From an uncultured Lachnospiraceae bacterium (GTDB lineage Bacteria > Bacillota > Clostridia > Lachnospirales > Lachnospiraceae), in the NCBI GenBank assembly GCA_910587105.1, contig CAJUMB010000092.1:1-7449 (forward strand): a DNA stretch of 7,449 nt, given 5' to 3'. Numbering within the stretch: the first letter of the stretch is position 1; each line of letters starts with the position of its first letter. The notes under the pieces are model-generated. The model was given only the letters and a program-made list of their open reading frames with translations, did no database searches and was not told the DNA's origin. Positions 1-5,306 of the stretch are shown piece after piece. The position numbers and the translations under genes were made by a program.

Positions 1-17
1 CGACGCTCTTCCGATCT
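1..17. other. Illumina adapter remnant (not genomic)
   Basis: The first 17 bases, CGACGCTCTTCCGATCT, are identical to the 3' end of the Illumina TruSeq read 1 adapter. On the minus strand they read AGATCGGAAGAGCGTCG, the familiar read-through form. A 17-base exact match at the very edge is best explained as untrimmed adapter built into a contig end. Genomic sequence starts at base 18, and any reading frame crossing into 1-17 gains false codons. Confidence 0.96.
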
Positions 18-340
18 AGAAGATCTATGTCACAATAACCCCAATGTTGATATTTTCTTATTTCTTCCTTAAAAATTTCTCCATAGGCAACCCTGTAATC
101 ACAAAGTTTATATGGTTCCTCCAGTGTAATTGGAAAATCATATAATCTCTGTATTTTCTTTTTCATTTCGTCGAAAGAAGTATATGTAACAATTACATTG
201 TCAGGATAATCATATACCTGGTGATCATCCAAAAAAAGCAACCAGTCTATGGAAGAATTAAATCTGCATCCTTCCAGCCACAATTGAAAATTTGATGGCA
301 ATTTACCAAAATATGGAACAATTAAAACTATAGTATTCAT
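18..340 (-). CDS. DUF6625-type polysaccharide-cluster protein, N-terminal part only
   Basis: A leftward frame starts at ATG 340-338 and runs off the contig. About 108 residues are genomic; later codons are adapter. It opens MNTIVLIVPYFGKLP, followed by a WLLFLDD strand (residues 33-39), EEPYKLCDYRVAYGEIF (74-90) and WGYCDIDLL (100-108). This pattern matches what I recall of the DUF6625 family, found in capsule and exopolysaccharide clusters and thought to have a GT-A-like fold. D104-I105-D106 would be the metal/nucleotide-sugar DxD motif. The catalytic role is inferred. It is the last visible gene of the leftward operon, 43 nt after the GT4 gene. An in-frame TAA lies 18 nt upstream of the ATG, so the start is well bounded. 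No ribosome site is well placed: a GAGGAAGG sits 19 nt upstream. Confidence 0.8.
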
Positions 341-383
341 CCAGTTTATTCTATGTTAGCCTTCCTCACTCATGAAATAATAT

Positions 384-1487
384 TTAAAAATCAAAATCTG
401 ATTGAAAAACAGACAAATGTTGATTAATGACATTTTCTATTGTGTATGTCTTGATTTTATTTATGTTATTTGTACCTATTTCTTTTAGATTTTCCTGCCA
501 TATATTTGTTAATACACTTGATAATGCCTCTGGATCATCTCCAGGAATTACATAGCCATTAATTTTATTCTGAATTAATTCACAGGCAGCAATACAGTTT
601 GCAGTGGAAATTACCGGCAAACCATGAGCCATTGCTTCATTTATGACAAGCCCCCATATATCTTCGCGGGTAGGCAAAACAAATACATCTGAGGCCTGAT
701 AGTATTTAAAAATAATATTGCGAGATTTATATCCCAACAGATGGACATTCTTATATTTCCTGCCTCGAATTATTTCTTTATATTTCTCTTGTTCTGCACC
801 TCCGCCAATAATGACAAGCTGATAAGAATAGTCAAATTGTCCCCATACATCTAATAGAATATCAAATCCTTTTCGTGGTATAAATTGTCCAATGGAAAGC
901 ACTGTTTTTTTAGACTCAAATAAGCCTAATTCTCTCCGTATCAGTGCCTTACTTTGCTCATTGACAACTGTCTTTTCAATATCACATTCATGAAGAGAGG
1001 AAAAATTATGAAATACAATATTCTCTTCAGAAGCTCCATAGTGTTTAAAGTATTCTGCGGCATATTGACCACTGGCCAGACATTTTTTTGCATGAGAAAT
1101 ATATCTTTTTTTGACCAGAGCTTTAATTCTATCTTTTAATGTAACGGGAGATGGCAAAAATGCGCCATCACAATTTATGTAATATGGTATTTTATATTTA
1201 ATACATTTCTCCTCAACTTTTAAAGCATGTGGTAAGTACCAGCCGTATGCGAGAACCAATGTATATGATTGTAAGTTTCTAAGGTGTTTTTGAAAAACAA
1301 TATAATCTTCATGAGTGGTAAGGACATAATACGGAAATATATCTTTATTGATAAAATACTCATTATCTCTGTCCTGATCTGACATTGCCGCAAAAAAAAC
1401 ATCCAGTTTATAGTATTTGGATAATCCCTTAAATACATCTACGCGATAGGGAGCTGGAAAAGAGGATAATACCAGTATTTTTTTCAT
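384..1487 (-). CDS. GT4 family glycosyltransferase (GT-B fold)
   Basis: This 367-residue cytosolic or membrane-associated protein would transfer a sugar from a nucleotide donor onto a lipid-linked polysaccharide intermediate. The N-terminal acceptor domain opens with a PAPYRVDVF segment (residues 11-19). The donor domain has SIGQFIPRKGFDILL (198-212), LVIIGGG (224-230) and the signature run from YYQASDVFVLPT through WGLVINEAMAHGLPVI (262-293). The usual E-x7-E is D276-x7-E284 here, a variant I believe is common in this subgroup. Donor and acceptor sugars cannot be read from sequence. Its ATG overlaps the stop of the acetyltransferase gene by 4 nt (ATGA), which suggests translational coupling. 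An AGAGG ribosome site (1495-1499) lies 7 nt before the ATG. Base composition is very AT-rich: 13 of 60 bases are G or C at 421-480. The family is secure and the specificity unknown. Confidence 0.92.
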   Translation of the reverse strand: MKKILVLSSFPAPYRVDVFKGLSKYYKLDVFFAAMSDQDRDNEYFINKDIFPYYVLTTHEDYIVFQKHLRNLQSYTLVLAYGWYLPHALKVEEKCIKYKIPYYINCDGAFLPSPVTLKDRIKALVKKRYISHAKKCLASGQYAAEYFKHYGASEENIVFHNFSSLHECDIEKTVVNEQSKALIRRELGLFESKKTVLSIGQFIPRKGFDILLDVWGQFDYSYQLVIIGGGAEQEKYKEIIRGRKYKNVHLLGYKSRNIIFKYYQASDVFVLPTREDIWGLVINEAMAHGLPVISTANCIAACELIQNKINGYVIPGDDPEALSSVLTNIWQENLKEIGTNNINKIKTYTIENVINQHLSVFQSDFDF

Positions 1488-2119
1488 TTTTTTGCCTCTG
1501 ATAGAAATTTATCAATCTCTTTTATATAACTTCCCTTAGCAAGAATTTTGTCATCTGTCCAATCCCACCATTTAATTTTTTGCAAATTACATATTACTTC
1601 GTCATTAAATCTTCTTCGTATCAGCCGCGCTGGGTTGCCTGCCCATATTTCATATGGACTTATATCTTTTGTGACAACAGCACCCATGCCGATTACAGCT
1701 CCATCTCCTACCGTTACACCTGCCTTAATCATCACACGATTTCCAACCCAGACATCATTTCCAATAACCGTTTTTTTGAAAATGTCAAATTCATGAAAAG
1801 CAAAATGCTTTTTTAATATATTTTCCCATTTGTGAAAAACCGGCGATGTCGACACCCAGTTCACGGGATGGCCTGCTCCCCCTATATAGCAATCCGCAGA
1901 AATAGAAGTGAAATTTCCGATAGTGGTATCTGTAACAAAACTGTTATTGCCAATATAGGAATATCTGCCTATTTTACCTCTGTAAAATCTTACCCCGGAA
2001 CATACAGAGGCGGTTTTATCTATTGCGACTTCCTGCAATATACAAAACGGTGAAATATGAGAAAATATTCTTTTAGGTATGGCCAAAATATTTTCCAAAA
2101 GAACAAAAAACCTGCGCAT
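1484..2119 (-). CDS. CatB/XAT-type hexapeptide O-acetyltransferase
   Basis: This 211-residue left-handed beta-helix acyltransferase would use acetyl-CoA to acetylate a sugar hydroxyl or amino group. Hexapeptide repeats run through VAIDKTASVC...GKIGRYSYIGNNSFV (about 31-62) and again at VIGNDVWVGNRVMIKAGV (118-135). The extended loop carries GGAGHPVNW with the likely catalytic His84, followed by STSPVF (90-95). AGNPARLIRRRF (160-171) and KWWDW (183-187) are the C-terminal hallmarks of the xenobiotic acetyltransferase (XAT) class that includes CatB and Vat. In a polysaccharide operon the substrate is more likely a glycan sugar than an antibiotic. The start is fixed by an excellent ribosome site, AAAAGGAGG, 6 nt upstream. 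It lies 21 nt after the GT2 gene and overlaps the next gene by 4 nt within an A7 run. N-acetylation of an amino sugar remains possible. Confidence 0.9.
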   Translation of the reverse strand: MRRFFVLLENILAIPKRIFSHISPFCILQEVAIDKTASVCSGVRFYRGKIGRYSYIGNNSFVTDTTIGNFTSISADCYIGGAGHPVNWVSTSPVFHKWENILKKHFAFHEFDIFKKTVIGNDVWVGNRVMIKAGVTVGDGAVIGMGAVVTKDISPYEIWAGNPARLIRRRFNDEVICNLQKIKWWDWTDDKILAKGSYIKEIDKFLSEAKK

Positions 2120-2124
2120 ATCGA

Positions 2125-2134
2125 TCCTCCTTTT
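2125..2134 (-). promoter_or_regulatory. Strong ribosome binding site of the XAT acetyltransferase gene
   Basis: On the minus strand AAAAGGAGGA precedes ATG 2119-2117 with a 6-nt spacer. It is the best Shine-Dalgarno match in the operon and lies in the 21-nt gap after the GT2 stop codon. Confidence 0.8.
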
Positions 2135-2140
2135 CCAGAT

Positions 2141-3049
2141 TTATGCTTTCAAATCTCCAGACATTTTTATTTTAGTTCCCATTTTCTCGCATTCATACAT
2201 TTTTGCATCCACCAGAAAGCGATACCAATAAGCCTGCAGAAAATGAAAAATTCGACCTTCTGGTCCATCGAGAAATCCGACTCTGATATAATATCTATAG
2301 ATGAAATAAAGATGTGCTCTGAAGAAGCGGGGTAATCTGTAATATCCGATGTTCTTTATAATACGTTTTCGCTTGGCCTGAGAAGTAGAAACCCCATTTC
2401 TCAGTAACGTTTTTTGCACAGGCGTGTTACTGAACGTTATGTTGTAGTCCAGAACCTCTCTGTCACTGTACCAATTATGTTTTGCCGTCCACCATTCCAG
2501 ATTTTTTTGGTTATTGTCCATTAAATCACATTGAAATGTTGTAGTTCGTCCTTCTAACAGGATGATATGTTCGTCCATGATTTTTTGTTCACATATTGCT
2601 TTCCCAGTGCGAAAAATGCGTAAAAGCATTTCTGGATAGCGTCCCCCATGTTTGATCCATTTTCCCATAAAAATAAGGCGCCTTCGAAGAATTACACCAT
2701 TAATGGCATCAGGAAGTACATCTAATTTTTCGTTAATTTCTTTGCTTAGATCTTCCATCAGTTCTTCATCGGCATCTATTCGCATGGTCCATTTGGTGGT
2801 AATATTGGTATGTTCCAATCCCCAGTTAAACTGAGTAGCATAGTCAATCCATTTGTTCTGATAAAAGTCCAGAGAACTGCCCTGTCTTTGAAGTTCTGTA
2901 TTAAGCTGCCAACATAAATTCTCTGTTGCATCTGTACTAAAGCTGTCAACAATTACAAAACGTTTTGCAATTCCCTGAAATGATTCAACACATTTTCTTA
3001 AATTCTTTTCTTCATTTTTTGTGAGGATAACAACAGTTAAATCTACCAT
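2141..3049 (-). CDS. GT2 family glycosyltransferase (WaaE/KdtX-like, GT-A fold)
   Basis: This 302-residue inverting GT-A glycosyltransferase belongs to the group annotated as beta-1,4-glucosyltransferase-like or WaaE/KdtX-like. The nucleotide-binding start is VVILTKNEEKNL (6-17), followed by VIVDSFSTD (32-40). The DxD-type metal motif is RIDADEE (90-96, with D92 and D94). An acceptor-side block WIKHGGRYPEMLLRIFR (131-147) follows. The C-terminal third is aromatic and basic (FFRAHLYFIYRYYIRVGF, then FLQAYWYRFLVDAKMYE), consistent with membrane association beside the lipid-linked acceptor. It starts 10 nt after the acyltransferase stop. TAAGGT, made of that stop codon plus following bases, lies 8 nt before the ATG and can act as ribosome site, so the two genes look coupled. 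The donor sugar is unknown. The base composition becomes AT-rich at this gene and stays so downstream. Confidence 0.92.
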   Translation of the reverse strand: MVDLTVVILTKNEEKNLRKCVESFQGIAKRFVIVDSFSTDATENLCWQLNTELQRQGSSLDFYQNKWIDYATQFNWGLEHTNITTKWTMRIDADEELMEDLSKEINEKLDVLPDAINGVILRRRLIFMGKWIKHGGRYPEMLLRIFRTGKAICEQKIMDEHIILLEGRTTTFQCDLMDNNQKNLEWWTAKHNWYSDREVLDYNITFSNTPVQKTLLRNGVSTSQAKRKRIIKNIGYYRLPRFFRAHLYFIYRYYIRVGFLDGPEGRIFHFLQAYWYRFLVDAKMYECEKMGTKIKMSGDLKA

Positions 3050-3059
3050 TTTTCATACC

Positions 3060-3635
3060 TTATAGTTTTCTGATGATTCGCGCCGGGTTTCCGGCAATTA
3101 CACAGTCATCTTCAAACCTTCCGCAGACCACCGCCCCGGCACCGACTACACAGTTATTTCCCAGCACTGTCCCCTTGAGAATAATACTATTGCATCCCAG
3201 GAAACAGTTCTGCCCGATATAAATTTCCTTTGCGGGAATCAGATCACCGGTTTCTCCTCCGCGGACATTCTGCAAAAGCCGTATTCTTTCTTCTGCATTA
3301 ATCGGATGAAAATCATTATCCAGAATCTTGCAGTTGCCTCCCACCGCTGTGTTTGCACCTATGTAAATTCCCTTCCGTGCATAAATCGTCGCTCCGGAAA
3401 TCCCCACATTGTCTCCAATCTCAATAACGGCCCCCGGCGCCCGGGTTATAATGATGGTCCGGTTGTAGAGCCCTACCAGATTGCTGAGAAAACTGCTTTT
3501 GATCGTAACATTGCTGCCCAGTTTTAATCGGGCGCCGCGTCTGTTGAAAATAACAGGCATCCCTTTCAGCCGGAGCCTCTTTCCATACTCAACGCCGGTA
3601 ATTTTCATGACCAGTTTAAACCAGTTACTGTCCAT
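3060..3635 (-). CDS. Left-handed beta-helix acyltransferase (maltose/galactoside acetyltransferase-like)
   Basis: I take ATG 3635-3633 as start, giving 191 residues. An ATG at 3692 would add 19 residues and overlap the upstream GT4 gene by 44 nt. AAGGA at 3640-3644 precedes the chosen ATG, with a spacer of only 4 nt. Imperfect hexapeptide repeats run from about residue 36 to 180: LKLGSNVTI, IEIGDNVGISGATIYA, IYIGANTAVGG, IYIGQNCFLGCNSIILKG, then VVGAGAVV. NCKILDNDFHPI (101-112) contains the likely catalytic His110, and AGNPARIIRKL ends the protein. This resembles the WcaF/NodL/Maa-type trimeric acetyl-CoA-dependent enzymes, and a glycan sugar hydroxyl is the probable acceptor. It lacks the WWDW tail and therefore differs in lineage from the other acetyltransferase of this operon. 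It is GC-rich (37 of 60 bases at 3121-3180), like the gene before it and unlike those after it. Confidence 0.9.
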   Translation of the reverse strand: MDSNWFKLVMKITGVEYGKRLRLKGMPVIFNRRGARLKLGSNVTIKSSFLSNLVGLYNRTIIITRAPGAVIEIGDNVGISGATIYARKGIYIGANTAVGGNCKILDNDFHPINAEERIRLLQNVRGGETGDLIPAKEIYIGQNCFLGCNSIILKGTVLGNNCVVGAGAVVCGRFEDDCVIAGNPARIIRKL

Positions 3636-3648
3636 CTGTTCCTTCTTT

Positions 3649-4926
3649 CTACAGTCCTGAAATTGCTGCGGCATATTTTCTGATGGAAACATCGCGGGAC
3701 AGATTCTGTTCCAGATTGATCCGTCCCCGTCTGCCCATCATGAGCATTTTCCGACTGCCGGCATTTTCCACAAACCAGCAGATATTCTGTCTTACTGTTT
3801 CGTAATCTCCCGGATCGGCGCACAGACCACTGCCGGTCTCTTCGATAATGCACCGGATTTCGGAATCCTTTTCCAGGACTCCCAGTATGGGGGCCTGTAC
3901 AGCTGCACATCCGTAATACTTTGACGGACAGCTTACACCTTTAATCCCCTTTGCATTTACTACCCAGTGGACATCCCCGGCATTCAGACTGTACAGCAGA
4001 TTTTCCTTTTCCTGATAGGGAATGAATATCACATTGTCCATCCGGCGGCTTTCCGCATAAGATATCAGCCTGTCCCGCATGGAACCGTTTCCCACAAAAA
4101 CGAATGCCACCTCCCGGCCGTCATCCGTTTTTGTTCCGGGTCCAAACCTTTGCAGGACCCGGATGAGATTTTCCAGATCATAGTACAGTCCGATGTTGCC
4201 GGAATACATAAATACGAATTTACCGTTTAAATTATACTGCTTTCTAAAGGCCATCACTTTGGGATGACTGGTTTCCAGAGGATAAATATCCTTTTCATTG
4301 ATCCAGTTGTTAATCATCACTGTTCTTGGCATATGCTTTCCTTTGAACCGGTTTCGTACAGTTTCCACAAGATCCCGCCCGACGGTGATAATAAGATCGC
4401 TCTGCCTGCAGCTGAATTTGTCCAGAAGCAGCATAAGGTGAAGCAGTATTCGGTTTCTGCTGTAACCTACTGCACGGATCTGTTCCGGATTGAAATCCTG
4501 AATGTTATAGATAAATCGGGCATGCTTTATCCACTTACCCCATATGCCAAGCAGACCGCCCAGAATGGGAGGCTGGGAAAGAGCCAGCACATAATCCATG
4601 GGTCCTGTTTTCCATGTAGCAGACATGGAACCGAAGAAATAGGCGAGGATATTCCTGATCCGGCTGTATTTATTTGTTTTCATAAATTCAGGCACACGGA
4701 CCCGGAGCACTGTTACTCCGTTCAAATGTTCCCGGTAATATTTTTTCTTTTTATAACATTCATCTATGTGTCCCAGATAACTTGGAACCGCACAGATCAC
4801 AGTAACTTCAAACTGATCCAACAGACCTTCCGCCAGTTCACAGAGAATCTGACCTGTAGATGCGGTATCGGGGATATAGTAATGGGCATAAATCAGCAAT
4901 CGTTTCCTGCCGCTGTTTTTACTCAT
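3649..4926 (-). CDS. WbuB-like GT4 glycosyltransferase, first gene of the operon
   Basis: This 425-residue GT-B fold glycosyltransferase resembles WbuB-type enzymes, which in E. coli O-antigen synthesis are assigned as N-acetylfucosamine transferases. The donor used here cannot be read from sequence. The N-terminus has LLIYAHYYIPDTASTGQ (10-26), YNIQDFNPEQ (140-149) and the linker-region NNWIN (206-210). The donor domain shows YSGNIGLYYDLENL (241-254), VFVGNGSMRDRL (276-287), then DVHWVVNAKGIKGVSCPSKYYG (from 318) where simpler GT4 enzymes carry E-x7-E. The KGVSxPSKxYG form is typical of WbuB-like proteins as I know them. Length is normal. AAGGGG lies 8 nt before the ATG. It heads the visible operon; the next gene begins 13 nt after its TAG stop. 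GC content is well above that of the distal operon genes. Confidence 0.93.
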   Translation of the reverse strand: MSKNSGRKRLLIYAHYYIPDTASTGQILCELAEGLLDQFEVTVICAVPSYLGHIDECYKKKKYYREHLNGVTVLRVRVPEFMKTNKYSRIRNILAYFFGSMSATWKTGPMDYVLALSQPPILGGLLGIWGKWIKHARFIYNIQDFNPEQIRAVGYSRNRILLHLMLLLDKFSCRQSDLIITVGRDLVETVRNRFKGKHMPRTVMINNWINEKDIYPLETSHPKVMAFRKQYNLNGKFVFMYSGNIGLYYDLENLIRVLQRFGPGTKTDDGREVAFVFVGNGSMRDRLISYAESRRMDNVIFIPYQEKENLLYSLNAGDVHWVVNAKGIKGVSCPSKYYGCAAVQAPILGVLEKDSEIRCIIEETGSGLCADPGDYETVRQNICWFVENAGSRKMLMMGRRGRINLEQNLSRDVSIRKYAAAISGL

Positions 4927-4974
4927 TGTATGTACCCCTTTCCACAGATTTGTGAAATTGTATTTCTGCCTGTA

Positions 4975-5001
4975 AGAATAAAAAGGACCTGGGTATGTCC
5001 A
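4975..5001 (-). promoter_or_regulatory. Weak candidate promoter of the polysaccharide operon
   Basis: On the minus strand TGGACA (5 of 6 to TTGACA) is followed after 15 nt by TATTCT (4 of 6 to TATAAT), about 50 nt before the first operon gene. The spacer is short and the -10 imperfect. The -35 also overlaps a GGAC/GTCC inverted repeat (4985-5000). It is the best site between the terminator and the gene. If it is not real, transcription must start beyond 5102 and cross the terminator. Confidence 0.25.
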
Positions 5002-5066
5002 AAATCCTGAAAATAACGAATCTGTTATTATTGGTCGCTAAATCCGCCCTTTAACGCCTCCACCCC

Positions 5067-5102
5067 AAAAAGCCCGGAAACCCGGGCGTTTTCGGGCTTT
5101 TT
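5067..5102. terminator. Bidirectional intrinsic terminator with competing arms
   Basis: AAAAAGCCCG (5067-5076) and CGGGCTTTTT (5093-5102) form a perfect 10-bp stem around a 16-nt loop, with A and T runs giving U-tracts on both strands. A second hairpin, GCCCGG-AAAC-CCGGGC (5072-5087), is also perfect and shares the first GCCCG arm, so the two stems exclude each other. Read leftward, the small hairpin is directly followed by TTTTT and could terminate on its own. It is unusual in lying upstream of both neighbouring genes. It may be a leader terminator for the leftward operon or end a short untranslated transcript. Confidence 0.75.
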
Positions 5103-5152
5103 CGACCATGATGGTGACTGCGGATTGCCGGAAGATCCGTGGTTTTCAAGGC

Positions 5153-5187
5153 TTGATTTTCCCATGATTTTATATTGATTTTTCCCA
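5153..5187. repeat. Short direct repeat TTGATTTT(T)CCCA, 22 bp apart
   Basis: TTGATTTTCCCA (5153-5164) and TTGATTTTTCCCA (5175-5187) differ by one T and start 22 bp apart, about two helical turns. That spacing places both copies on the same face of the DNA, as for a protein binding paired sites. They lie upstream of both divergent genes. Chance recurrence in AT-rich sequence is possible. Confidence 0.45.
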
Positions 5188-5220
5188 ATAGTTTCTTCGA
5201 AAACATTCAGAACCTTCGCA

Positions 5221-5230
5221 CGGAATTCCG
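5221..5230. promoter_or_regulatory. 10-bp palindrome just upstream of the ATPase gene promoter
   Basis: CGGAATTCCG is a perfect palindrome ending 2 bp before the proposed -35 box. A second perfect palindrome, TATCATGATA (5248-5257), overlaps the -10 box. Either could be an operator half of a repressor site, but no cognate regulator is visible here and short palindromes arise by chance. Confidence 0.25.
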
Positions 5231-5232
5231 CC

Positions 5233-5261
5233 TTGTGGCGCAGGTGATATCATGATAAAAT
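5233..5261 (+). promoter_or_regulatory. Extended -10 promoter of the ATPase-nuclease gene
   Basis: TTGTGG (3 of 6 to the -35 consensus) and TAAAAT (5 of 6 to the -10) are separated by 17 bp. The -10 is preceded by TG plus one base (TGATAAAAT), the extended -10 form that compensates for a weak -35. Transcription would start near 5268, leaving a leader of about 40 nt before the ribosome site and start codon. Confidence 0.6.
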
Positions 5262-5289
5262 ACAGATATAAGCAATAGGGGCAATGGAA

Positions 5290-5297
5290 GAGAGGTG
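5290..5297 (+). promoter_or_regulatory. Ribosome binding site deciding a TTG start
   Basis: GAGAGGTG, close to the ideal GGAGGTG, ends 9 nt before TTG 5307. A GTG at 5295 in the same frame lies inside this site and so cannot be its start codon. An ATG at 5284 is in another frame and stops at once. The site therefore favours TTG 5307. Confidence 0.6.
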
Positions 5298-5306
5298 TGT
5301 ATAACA

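Larger units (their letters stand above)
4927..5306. other. Divergent intergenic region (regulatory, no gene seen)
   Basis: These 380 bases separate the leftward polysaccharide operon from the rightward ATPase gene, and I see no convincing coding sequence in them. From left to right they contain the AAGGGG ribosome site of the WbuB-like gene, a weak leftward promoter candidate, and a small AATAAC/GTTATT inverted repeat (5012-5029). Then come the bidirectional terminator hairpin, an AT-rich stretch with a direct repeat, two short palindromes and the rightward promoter. The terminator matches neither flanking gene as a 3' end, because both genes start here and diverge. Confidence 0.75.

Noticed and set aside
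1484..2119. Chloramphenicol/streptogramin acetyltransferase (resistance gene)
   Set aside because: The protein has the XAT fold and His84, but it lies in the middle of a glycosyltransferase operon with coupled translation, so a glycan substrate is far more likely.
3636..3692. Longer start of the hexapeptide acyltransferase at ATG 3692
   Set aside because: It would overlap the upstream gene by 44 nt and add a polar tail absent from the hexapeptide fold. ATG 3635 has its own AAGGA site just before it.
4264..5010. Rightward open frame of 248 codons
   Set aside because: It lies antisense to the well-recognised WbuB-like gene, resembles no family I know, has no ribosome site, and is Cys/His/Pro-rich as shadow frames often are.
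4927..5306. Riboswitch, tRNA or CRISPR array in the divergent intergenic region
   Set aside because: I found no cloverleaf, no repeated spacer-like units, and no riboswitch core that I recognise. Only the hairpin, the paired repeat and short palindromes are present.
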